Below the pieces are notes generated by a model, which was not told where the DNA came from, searched no databases, and worked only from the letters and a program-made list of their open reading frames with translations. Shown piece by piece: positions 1-9,230 of a stretch of DNA of 64,000 nt. Source of the DNA: Clusia tigrina (Eukaryota > Arthropoda > Insecta > Diptera > Clusiidae); the NCBI GenBank assembly GCA_920105625.2, contig OV050032.1, positions 202,472,258 through 202,536,257 on the forward strand, given 5' to 3'. Position 1 is the stretch's first letter, and every line of letters starts with the position of its first letter. Both the position numbers and the translations under genes were made by a program.

Positions 1-718
1 AGTGAACGCAGTGAACATAAATGAACCGAATTGAAATGAACAAACTAAGTTGAAATGAGCGAACCAAACTTAAATGAACCGAACTGACAAGAACGAAACT
101 GAAATGAACCGAACTGAAATGAACCGAATTTAAAAGAACCCAAGTGAAAAGAACCGAACTGAAATGAATCAAACTGAAATGAACGAACTGAACAGAATGA
201 ACCGAACCAAACTGAAATAAACCGATCTGAAATGAATCGAACTAAAATGAACCGAACATAAACGAAGTAAACTGAAATGAACCGAACTGAAATGAAGAGA
301 ATTGAACCAATTGAACATAAATGAACCGAATTGAAATGAACAAACTGAGTTGAAATGAGCGAACCAAACTTAAATGAACAGAACTGACAACAGCCGCACG
401 GAAATGAACCGAACTGGAAAGAATAAAACTGAAATGAACCAAACTGAAATAAATTGAACTAAAGTGCACCGAACTGAAAAGAACCGAACTGAAATGAACC
501 GAATTGAAAAGAACCGAACTGAAAATAATCGACCTGAAATGAAAAAAGTAAACTGAAAAGAACAGAACTGAAATGAATTGAACTGAAAAGAACCGAACTG
601 AAATAAACCGAACTGAAATGAACCGAACTGAAATGAACCGAACTGAAATGAACCGAACTGAAATGAAATGAACCGAACTGAAATGAACCGAACTGAAATG
701 AACCGAACCGAACTAGAA
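1..718. repeat. 15-bp minisatellite array (GAACCGAACTGAAAT-like)
   Basis: Degenerate head-to-tail copies of a 15 bp unit built from three related pentamers (gaacc, gaact, gaaat). A higher-order copy is visible: the stretch starting at 13 recurs from 313, an offset of exactly 300 bp (20 units). The array is cleanest at 590-710 and may continue left of the window. Open frames across it are low-complexity translations, not genes. It probably lies in the intron after exon 8 of the Ig-FN3 gene. Confidence 0.9.
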
Positions 719-1494
719 TGAAGCGAAGCCAGAGCAACCGCAGTATCTGCCTATTCATTTGCTAAGCCGCAACAGCTGGCGTGTTGTTTATGGCCTCACC
801 CCAACACCACCCCCACCCCCCGCACCGCTGTCCCCTGCGGGTAAAATAAACCAAACCAAACTAAATAACACAAGAGAAAAATGCGTACATCACTTGCATT
901 GAAATTTGCACGCAATTATCAGGCTAATCACGTACATCAATGCTGCATAATGACAGCAGTGGCAGTGGCACTGATAATAAAAACAGGCGAGCGCGCGAAC
1001 GCTGTTAATTATGTTGCTGACGATGATGATGATGGCGCTGACGATAGCGTTGACGATGGCGCTGAAGGTGGCGATGGCGATGGCGATGGCGATGTCGATG
1101 GCGATGTCGATGATGAGCACGATGGGTATGGGAATGTGGATATGTGGATGATGGGGTGAAGGTGGCTGACGTTGATGGTGCAGTTGGTGTCGGCGCTGAT
1201 GTTGGCGGTCGATGTTGATGTCGATGTTGATGTTAGCGATGATTATGCGCGCATAAGCTGCTAAAGTGCGGCGCTTAACGCAGCCACAAATGAATGAAAT
1301 CACGCCAGCATTTTAGATACGCGCCCCGAGTACGAGTGCAAGCATGTGCCGCGTATCTCGGCACTCGCGGTCAGCGCAAATGGCAGTTAATGCCAGCTCG
1401 AATAACAACAAGAACAGCACGGCGGCACATGCAACAACAGAGCACAACAACTACGACACTGCAAATACAACAAACATGGCTAAATAGTACTTAC
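719..1494. other. Intron sequence 3' of exon 8, with GATGGC/GATGTT repeats
   Basis: Noncoding stretch between the 15 bp array and exon 8. It contains an imperfect GAT-rich tri/hexanucleotide repeat at about 1017-1242 and short CAA runs near 1430-1475. The minus strand shows no continuation of the third FN3 domain, so the next exon is expected outside the window. Confidence 0.6.
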
Positions 1495-1865
1495 ATTTTC
1501 CAACTTTGCCACGGTCTCATACATGGTCATGTTATTGACTTTACCATATTGCACAATAAAATCAATATCGACGGCGGCTGGCGACAATGACGCTGCTGCA
1601 TTGTTTTTGTTGTCGTTGTTGTTGTTATTGGTGTTGGGATTGTTGTCGTTGTCAACAGCGGCTGTGCCGTGGATTGCATCAGCAACAACACTGCCGCCAC
1701 CGAGCGCACCAGTTGCTGCTGCTGCTGCTGCTGCCTCAGCTGCTGCCCCTGTGGTTGATGTGTTGACGCCCTCGAACTCTGGGTGTCGCCAGACCAAACT
1801 GATGCTGGAATTTGTCACCGCAGTGGTGTGCACATCTTCGACCGGCCCCGGTATGTTCTCCGTGC
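1495..1865 (-). CDS. Exon 8: first part of FN3-3 with homopolymeric Ala/Asn insert
   Basis: The 371 nt exon starts after a CCGTCTAG acceptor and ends phase 0 at a GTAAGT donor (1494). It opens FN3-3 (PGPVEDV, then SISLVWRHPEFEG). The FN3 fold is then interrupted by about 65 residues of low-complexity Ala and Asn runs before resuming at DFIVQYGKV. The insert is encoded by GCA/GCT and AAC/AAT triplet repeats that stay in frame. The domain must finish in an exon outside the window. Confidence 0.82.
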
Positions 1866-4800
1866 CTAGACGGGGTGGGGTGGAAGACACCAAGAAAGTT
1901 TGTTATGCTAGTTATTGTGATTGTTGTTGTTGTTATTGTGTGAAAAGTGTTTAATAGGCAAACATTTGCATGCATTGGCAAACGAGCGCCTGTTCTCTGA
2001 GTGTGTGTTTGTGTTTGTTTACGTGCTTTTGTGTGTATGTTCATGTGTGTTTCGGTACCAACCTTCTTCGAGGCACTGCAATATGTTGCCCGCATATGAT
2101 AAGCAATCCGGCGAGGTGGCCGTAGAAGGTGCCACCGGCACCACGCCGCGGCACAGCGTCAAGCAAGTAGGTATGACGCCACGGCGATTGCAGCAAGGTG
2201 TGTGGTCGCGTCCGCCGGCAGCACAACGCGCGATGACAGCTGCGGAATTTGGCACACAATTAAAAGTTAATCAGGCTATAATCGCTAACAAAAGTTCCCT
2301 TGAGCTGAGTGCCGTATTCGTATGGACGAGTTCATGGGAGCAGGAGGAATGGATCTCCAGCTTCAGAAGTTTGGAGGTGAAACACCTCAACCGTCTTAAA
2401 GAAATACCCCTAAGCAGACAAACAGATTAGAGACATCTGTGTTCACCATCAAATATGTTTCCTGGGTTCGCTTGCCAATTCGTAGGTCAGAGAATATATG
2501 GAAAGTATCCGACTGACTTTGTGCTAGGTAAAAGTTCCTTCGAAAGCATAGGTTCCTTCCACGAATAGTCATACCATTATTGCATGGATCTATGGTAAAT
2601 CCTACGAATGCCTTTTCACTTGAATTTGCACCATTCTTTATATAAACAAAACTGAGACATTCTGGGAAAATCTCGACTCGACTGTCGTAAGGAAAAGTCT
2701 CCTCAAAATGAGTGCCATCTTTTAAGGATGTCGGTATGTTTCCCATGTTCCCTTGCAATGTTGGTAGTCGCATATACTCGTATATCAAAACATTCAGGAA
2801 CTCAAGTCTTATAACACATACCCCGATCTATGTTCTTATATATGTCAGCATTGGAAGAAACCATGGCTTACATCAGGAAAATCTTACAAAGAATGATGGT
2901 TACCTAGAAACTCTTCCCATGTTATCCTGCAGAGTTGGTATACGACAATTTTGAGAATCGCTTCCTTCCAAGAAGTACCTATCCAGTTTATGCCAGTGTT
3001 GCCACATGCGACTCTGCCCACATTAAAAGGGACCTGTGACTAACATCGCAAAAACCTTACTGAGAATAAAATTGTCTTCAAAATTACTCCCAGGTTGAGC
3101 ATCTTTTGATTCACAACAGTTCCTTCCGAAGTCTATGCCAGCCTTCCCATATGTGAGTCTATCGACACTTCAGATGAACCTGGCAAACTTCCTAAAGGCC
3201 TTACGATTCATTTAAACCTACCTCAAGCTTCTCCCATGTCTCTTTGAAATGTTGGTATATATACGAAAATCTTGGAAGATTTTATCATGTCTCAGGAAAA
3301 TTCCTTCAAAGTGTTTCGGAAAAGATTCCTGTATTGTCTAAAGATGGAACGTCAAATATAGTCCAATGGATGCCCTACGGTCTGAATCTTAAGATTTGAC
3401 AAATAGTTCCAAAAAAAAAACAGACATTGCTTGAGGACATGAGAAAAAATTGGAAACATAAGAACATAGAAAAACATTGAAAGCGTGTTTAAAAGAGGTT
3501 CCTCCGAGATTTTTGCCATTCTCATATACCAATAATATGTATATTGGAACTAAGTAAACCTCGATGACCTTACTTGTCCCTTAAATTATCCTTGAAATGG
3601 AAAAATTATGTCATATTCCCGTGTGCCAACATAGCAGGAGTATGCGACTGTCTAAAAGTTCACATACAGAAGTGACATGCTTCCCTTAACCACAAGCAAC
3701 ACCAGGAATACGGAAAAAACTGAAGAGCTTCAAGTTGGGCCTGTCTAAATTTGAAATGGAAGTGTTGCACAACTTACACATCTGGGCCCGACACGCGGGT
3801 CCCAGCTTCTCAATGTCGGACAGGCGTATGTTGTAGGAGCAGAGGGGCGCGCATTGCGGTAGTAGACCGGACGCTTGACAGCACGTGGACATGTTGTACT
3901 TGCTCTCTGGTTCCTCGACAACATCTGCCGGTTGGGTGCGGGTGATCAGGCGCGGAGAAGCTTCACTCTTGCCATACGAATTCACCGAGACCACGTAGAA
4001 TTCATAGTACACGTCGGCGTCCAAACCCTCCAAGATCAGTGGGGGACTTTTCTGGAAAAAATTGAAGACCAGTTGAGTGTCAACGTTCACACAAGCGGAC
4101 TACGCACACGCATACGTACTTTTTCCACAGTCATGTAGTCATCACCGACACCTAAGCGACGGAATTTCACATGGTAAGTAGTCACGGTGGCGGCCAGCGA
4201 CTTCGGTTTGTTCCAGTCTAGGATTATGAAATTATCGGTCTTGGCGATGGTCTTCAGTTTCGAAGGAGGACTGGCCAGCACACCATAGCCCTGAAACAGG
4301 CAGCTGCTGTATTCGGACATGAAGCGGAGACACCTAAAGGAGTGGAGTTGGAAGTGAGCTGCATAGACGAGTATAAACATGTGATGTGACCAGAGTTAGG
4401 AAGGTAGTAAAGTGCTTGCCTCACCCCACCTTCCTCGGGCCACATCGTATTGCGGATAAATGTCACCTACTTGAACAAACTGAAGTCTAATGTGGTGATG
4501 TTGCCCGAGCACAGAGGAAAGCACACCGTGGGTATGCCGCGAGAACGACAGCAGGGCGTGTGGTCGATATTGTTGGCTAAACAGGTGAAGGTGATGTTGG
4601 ACCAGGGCGCACACACCATAAAGTCCGGCAGAGTGGCCAAGTCGGTCTTTTGCGGATCGCACATCTTGTCCAGACACATGCGATGCGTCATGCCGTTGGC
4701 TTCACAGCAGCTGCGTATGTCGGGCAGATCGGGCGTCTCCATTTTGGTGGCAGTCTCTTCAGCTTCCTGAGCCGAGGCGCTGGCATGCGTGAATATACGC

Positions 4801-6170
4801 AGCCGATCGCTGGGCAAACTGGAGCCGAAATCATTGAGCGCAGTCACCACGATCGCGTACATGGTCAACGGGTTGAGAGCCTCGAGGGTAAGCGTCGTCT
4901 GATTGCTGGGCACCACGTGTATGGAGGTCTTTTCCTGCGGCTGACTGCTGCTCGAATCACCGTCCTCGTCCTCATCGAAGCTGTACAAAGCGGTCACATT
5001 CACGCTGTACTGCTGCACCTTGTGCGACAGCTTCTCGGGCGGCGACCAGCTGATGCTCACCCTAGTCTCCGTGACTTCGTCCACATTAACGCCCACCGGC
5101 GTGCTGGGTATCATTTGCACACCCTGCAATATGCACTGCAGTCCGCTCAGCGTGTGGTGCACACAGGAGACGCGCGTCTTCAGCAGGTCCGAGAAGGGCG
5201 TATACTCGCCGCGACACATGTCCTGACACAGATCCGGTATTTGCTTGTCCACGCAGCAGGGCACATGATTGCGCCCGTCGGCCATGCAGCGCACAATGCT
5301 GGGAAAGTCCTTCTCGCAGGCCTCCGGATCTATGCCCGTGGTACCGTCCAGTATGTTGTGCACATTGCAGAAGCCCATGCACTCCGCGGAGACGTTCGAG
5401 CGCTCGCAGCACTCCGTGAAGTCGTGCGTGATCTGTGGCGCTATGCTGGGCCGCCAGAACGAACGATTGTCCGTCGTGTCCAGGGGCGGCGGTATCAAGA
5501 AGACATCACTCGCTTCGGTGGTCATCGAAGCAATGCTGCTGCCATTGCCATCCTTCGAGGGCAATTGCTTGACTGGATGTTGGAATAAAAATCAATGTGG
5601 GGGAGGGGGATTTGGTTGATAAAACATAAATATAAACCTAAGCATTACTCACCCATCAAAATATGTATGCTTCGCAGTACTGGCTCCGAGTTCAATTCAC
5701 ATATGTAGCTGCCCGAATCGCTGCGCCTCAGATTCTTGATCAACAGCACCCACACCTCGCCGCCAGTCTCCAAACGACCGCTGGGATCTACATAGTTCAA
5801 AAGTAAGTCACTTGCTGCGTTCTGGAAGAAGAATTGCTCTACTCACTCTCATCGTGGAGTACATTCACGCGTTGATCGCTCGTCACTCGCACCATGCCCG
5901 CGGTCAAGATTTCGTCTGACTTCTTCCAAATGACAGTGTTGTTCGCACGATTCTCAGATACCACGCAAGTGAGCAACGCATCCTTGCCCTCATAGATGAG
6001 GGAGGGTCCGCCAGTTCCTGCGCGTGAGTTAGTCAGGGGGCGTTCGTAAGCATGTTGACTTGTTTTGCTAAGAGTATTCTAAGAGACAACTTACCTATGG
6101 GCACCGCCGAGTACACAGTCGCCAATAAACATGTTGTTGTCGTCACTACCAACAGCAGCCGGAGGAGCAT
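1495..6170 (-). CDS. Ig / DB-module / fibronectin type III surface or secreted protein (5' part of gene, 3' end outside window)
   Basis: Spliced minus-strand gene with eight coding exons in the window: 6170-6095, 6017-5847, 5787-5653, 5572-4471, 4333-4120, 4051-3778, 2239-2063 and 1865-1495. Every junction has GT/AG and compatible phase; the total is 2520 nt (840 codons). Predicted order: signal peptide (1 to about 22); Ig domain (about 27-125, Cys43, Trp56, the DSGSYIC motif ending at Cys112); DB module 1 (about 181-277); FN3-1 (about 281-392); DB2 (about 415-510); FN3-2 (about 513-608); DB3 (about 618-717); start of FN3-3 (from about 720). The DB modules share paired cysteines and an H-x-PCC core. 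This order is that of the C. elegans C25G4.10 type family, whose biochemical role is not established; an extracellular adhesion or matrix role is inferred from the domains. No transmembrane segment occurs in the part seen. Codons 1-840 have no internal stop, so the gene appears intact. Confidence 0.9.
2063..2239 (-). CDS. Exon 7: second half of DB module 3
   Basis: The 177 nt exon starts after a TTCCGCAG acceptor and ends phase 1 at GTTGGT (2062). It encodes the DB core with RDHTPCC, then GVIPTCLTLC and a closing cysteine in LQCLEEG. The same spacing is seen in DB1 and DB2, which supports the join across the long intron. Confidence 0.85.
2240..3777 (-). other. 1.54-kb intron between exons 6 and 7, with diverged ~170-bp repeats
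   Basis: No coding exon is visible inside. A loose repeated motif recurs: a 'ttcccatgtt...tgttggta' block at about 2738, 2912 and 3230, usually followed by 'atac' and flanked by 'ccttcc(g/a)aa'. This suggests an old tandem repeat with a period near 170 bp and heavy divergence. Confidence 0.55.
3778..4051 (-). CDS. Exon 6: second half of FN3-2 and first half of DB module 3
   Basis: The 274 nt exon starts after a polypyrimidine-TTCCAG acceptor and ends phase 1 at GTAAGT (3777). It encodes the E-G strands of FN3-2 (YYEFYVVSVNSYG, then SP.L..RT) and the opening of DB3 (TCCQASG). The intron before it is only 68 bp; the one after it is 1538 bp. Confidence 0.88.
4120..4333 (-). CDS. Exon 5: end of DB module 2 and first half of FN3-2
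   Basis: The 214 nt exon follows a CTTTAG acceptor and supplies one base to complete a Lys codon. It carries the last DB2 cysteines, then the A-D strands of FN3-2 with the hydrophobic core tryptophan in LDWNKP and the YHVKFR strand. It ends phase 0 at a GTACGT donor. Read-through would end within nine codons. Confidence 0.88.
4471..5572 (-). CDS. Exon 4: linker, DB module 1, FN3-1 and most of DB module 2
   Basis: The longest exon, 1102 nt, starts phase 1 after a CCAG acceptor and ends phase 2 at a GTAGGT donor (4470). A Ser/Thr-rich linker leads into DB1, which starts at TECC (residues about 180-183) and has an H-x-PCC core. FN3-1 follows, with the I-x-W and Y-x-I-V-V-x-A-x-N strand signatures and an acidic/serine insert (DEDEDGDSSSS). 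DB2 starts at RSCC and contains DHTPCC. Reading past the donor would hit an immediate TAG, so the splice is required. Confidence 0.92.
5653..5787 (-). CDS. Exon 3: second half of Ig domain
   Basis: The 135 nt exon starts after a GTAG acceptor at 5788 and ends phase 1 at GTGAGT (5652). It encodes the E-F-G strands, including the canonical D-x-G-x-Y-x-C motif (DSGSYIC, Cys112), which pairs with Cys43 of exon 2. Confidence 0.9.
5847..6017 (-). CDS. Exon 2: first half of Ig domain
   Basis: The 171 nt exon follows a CGCGCAG acceptor and ends phase 1 at a GTGAGT donor (5846). It encodes the B- and C-strand part of an Ig fold, with the LLTC cysteine (Cys43) and the VIWKK tryptophan (Trp56). The introns on either side are only 77 and 59 bp, typical small fly introns. 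Confidence 0.9.
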
Positions 6171-6188
6171 TATGCCCGGTAATGAGTC
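6095..6188 (-). CDS. Exon 1 of Ig-DB-FN3 gene: start codon and signal peptide
   Basis: The ATG is at 6170-6168. The first 25 codons read as a basic-hydrophobic leader (MLLRLLLVVTTTTCLLATVY, then SAVPI), a typical secretory signal with likely cleavage near Ser21/Ala22. The exon ends in phase 1 before a GTAAG donor at 6094. Bases 6188-6171 are untranslated and follow a TGCAG acceptor, so at least one more 5' UTR exon should lie at higher coordinates, possibly far away. Confidence 0.85.
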
Positions 6189-6654
6189 CTGCAATATACA
6201 AAAGTTGGCGATATTTAGTAAGCAAGTTCCGTTATAAACGCTTAGCTAAATGTTCTTCGCACAAACACACATTTTGTCCCTTATTAAGAGACCTTAAGTC
6301 TAACTTAGGCCAAACTCGAATACAGACGCAACTGCTTGGATGGAATCAGTTGCATAAGAGAAGCGACTTTAGTTCGAGGCAACATTTCAATAGAAACAGT
6401 GACCTTGAGCAACGAGCACGAACACTCGAACCTTTCGTCTCGTACTCAAAGCAGCGACTTAAACCATGGTGTAAAGAAATAAGAGTCACATTCTCGACAA
6501 GCTACAAACTTTTTGTATGGTGGCGCAGCTAATAGCGCCAATTACTGAATAGCCCTCATTTTCATATCGCAGCGCCACTCTGGTTACCACCCCCGACCGA
6601 TCTCTTCTATGTCGAAAAATGACATTTCAGATTGTGACTCTTATTTCTTTACTC
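6189..6654. other. Noncoding flank upstream of the Ig-DB-FN3 start exon
   Basis: No repeat, promoter or exon could be identified with confidence. It is presumably intron between the start exon and an unseen 5' UTR exon. The open frames here have no recognisable domain. Confidence 0.4.
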
Positions 6655-7040
6655 TATGCTTAAACTCAAGCTCAGACTGAAATTCATACTCAAATTCAGA
6701 CTCAAACTCAAGCTCAGACTCAAAGTCAGGCTCAAACTCAGACTCAAAGTTAGAATCAAATTCAAACTCAAACTCAAGCTCAGACTCAAAGTCAGACTCA
6801 AAGTCAGACTCAAGCTCAGACTCAAAGTCAGAATCAAATTCAAACTCAAACTCAAGCTCAGACTCAAATTCAGACTCAAGCTCAAACTCAAGGTCAGACT
6901 CAAAGTCAGAATCAAACTCAAACTCAGATTCAAACTCAGACTCAATCTCAGACTCAAGCTCAGACCCAAAGTCAGACTCAAACTCAAACTCAGACTCGAA
7001 TTCAAACTCAGACTTAAACTCAGACTGAAACTCAGAAGAC
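6655..7040. repeat. Hexanucleotide array (ACTCAA/ACTCAG/GCTCAG)
   Basis: About 64 copies of a 6 bp unit of the form (a/g)ctca(g/a). Both strands stay open (K-L-K-L-R-L on plus, S-L-S-L on minus) because a 6 bp period repeats a two-codon word. These frames are by-products of the repeat. Confidence 0.92.
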
Positions 7041-8559
7041 GTAGCGAGAGTTAGTTTGAGAACAAACCTTTCTTAGAGTAAAAACCTATCTCTATAGAAA
7101 GGAGCAAAGGAGAAATGGTTAAATTTCCTAAAAATGTAATTACTGAATCTAAGACATTGAAAATGTTCAATTTCTGTATATCAGTAATTGGATTACTTAA
7201 TTTCAGAAATTGTCTTAATATTTTGATAAATTTAAGTAACTGAAAGTAATTGAGTAATCATAAATTCAGGCATTGTTTTCAAAACATACAACATTGCATC
7301 TACTTAAATTCAGCAATTGAGTTGTGAAAAGTCATTAAAATCGTGGAAAAAAATTGCTAACTTTCGGCAACTCCTACTTTGCGTTGGCTTCCACTGGGTC
7401 TAAGGAAGTTTTCGTCGCTCCCCGCCGCTGGCACTGGTGCCCGCAGTCCATGCTAATTAAAATCATAAATCAGTTAAATGAACAATAAAAAAAATTTATG
7501 AAAATTGTTCTAGGCGCGTATGTGTTGCTCCGTGCGGGATAATTGCATGAAAAGTTGGGCATAAAAATTTTGGCAACTGCGTCCACGCTGCCAGCTCAGC
7601 CCGCTGATACACATAATTTTAATCTTATTACTCGTACTCGCATGCTCGCGTCTAGGCGAGTGAGTGCGCCGTCGTCTGCGGGGATAATTTTGGCTGCTGT
7701 GCTTCAGAATGGGCTTGATTTGTTGACAAAGACCCCCATTCCAGCCAATGGGAGGCCGCTTTGAAGTGGCTCTGCCCAAACGGCTGCAACTGCGACGCTG
7801 AAAATGTGGCACAGTGGAGCAATTACTTATTCCCTTGGAGTGGCTCGATAGCCGGAGGGGGATGAGAAGGTGCACACAGCGAGTGGATGCCAGTTGATTC
7901 TATTTCTGTGTGCCTGATGCTACTACTTAAATTATCCCATTGCCAAGGAAATCACATAATTTTGATGTATTTTTATTGGTGTTCAATCTCAATCTCCCTT
8001 TGAGGCAGCTCCAAAGCAGCTTCAAAACCACTCAGCTCACGATTCCAATGACAGCAAAAAGCTAAAAGCAAGGAACCCGACTCCGTAAGCTGCCGCACAC
8101 AAAAAATAACCACTCAACCACTTTTCACTGAGAGTCAGCATATTCGATGACGGCTTTAGATTGACTTCGAACAGAAGATTGTTCACTTTCCGTGACTCGT
8201 ACAGGGAAACTTAGTTATCCCATTCCCGGTCAATTAGCTCTTCAATTTTTTCATATTTAAATGCTGAAATTTAGTTACGAGGGAGTTCAGTTTGTGAACT
8301 TTCGCCAGGTTTGGCTCAATAGCATGCTGCCAAATCACAATAACCGAGCTGTATACAAATTGTATCTCTACGCTCTATTCCAGAACCCCTCTCCATAATC
8401 AAGCACTCATAGCTGACAATATGATCACTCCAAACTACCATAAGACCCTAGTAGTACGCGACTTTCTACACATAATTGAGTATGCTGCCTTGAGGCTGGC
8501 AATTGGCCATATCAAATTGTCACTATAATAATAACAGCCTCTAGTGACGTCATCTCTCT
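7041..8559. other. Gene-free stretch
   Basis: 7100-7330 is A+T-rich with several short copies of 'taattactgaa' and 'cagaaattg'-like words. 7380-7450 and 7500-7900 are of ordinary composition. No exon, RNA or element can be supported. Confidence 0.4.
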
Positions 8560-9080
8560 ATACTCCAGAAGTCGCAGCAGTCAGATATATATATGAGTCC
8601 TCTATGGTTTCTCTCTTGCAGTAGCATGTGTCGATCTCTTCTCTGCTTTCTCCTCCAGAAGGGGGAGCAGTCAGATATCTATGAGGCATCTCTGGTTTCT
8701 CTCTGGTAGTCACTTATTCCCACTCTCTTCTCTTCTCTTTAATCTAGAAGTCGGAGCAGTCAGATATCTATGAGTCCTCTATGGTTTCTCTCTTGCAGTA
8801 GCATGTGTCGATCTCTTCTCTGCTTTCTCCTCCAGAAGGGGGAGCAGTCAGATATCTATGAGGCATCTCTGGTTTCTCTCTGGTAGTCACTTATTCCCAC
8901 TCTCTTCTCTTCTCTTTAATCTAGAAGTCGGAGCAGTCAGATATCCATAGGCCATCTCTGGTTTCTCTCTGGTAGTCACTTATTCCCACTCTCTTCTCTG
9001 CTCTTAACTCCAGTAGTCGGAGCAGTCAGATATCTATGAGTCCTCTATGGTTTCTCTTTTGCAGTAACATGTTCCACTCT
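8560..9080. repeat. ~89-bp tandem array with dimeric (A-B) higher-order structure
   Basis: Six monomers, each marked by 'agcagtcagata' at about 8575, 8666, 8755, 8843, 8931 and 9020. Two types alternate: one continues 'tgagtcctctatgg' with 'cttgcagtagcatg', the other 'aggcatctctgg' with 'ggtagtcacttattc'. The repeating unit is thus a dimer of about 177 bp. The second and third dimers are nearly identical. Confidence 0.88.
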
Positions 9081-9149
9081 CTTCTTCTCAAAGGTAACAC
9101 AACCGTCCTTACAGGTTATCTTTAAGCCTTCAAGTTATTCTGAAGGCAG

Positions 9150-9230
9150 CAATATATATGTAAAGAGTACTAATCTTACAGCCCTATGGTTGTGGGTTTA
9201 AAACCCACCTCCAGGGCATGATCTACTAAA
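9150..9230 (+). mobile_element. Possible degenerate tRNA-derived SINE fragment
   Basis: Contains a B-box/T-arm-like hairpin (gtggg tttaaaa cccac, around 9191-9207) followed by 'cagggcatgatct'. In the better-preserved SINE at 59558-59768 the B box is likewise followed by 'cgggcatggtct'. No A box or target duplication is visible, so it could be chance or an old tRNA pseudogene. Confidence 0.35.

Noticed and set aside
890..1303. Further exon of the Ig-DB-FN3 gene left of exon 8
   Set aside because: The minus frame is a GAT-repeat translation with no FN3 strand motifs and no matching acceptor in phase 0.
6649..7054. Two ~120-codon frames on opposite strands
   Set aside because: Products of a hexamer repeat; both strands are equally open and encode two-residue periodic peptides.
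9150..9230. Functional tRNA gene
   Set aside because: Only a T-arm-like hairpin is present; no acceptor stem, D arm or anticodon arm could be folded.
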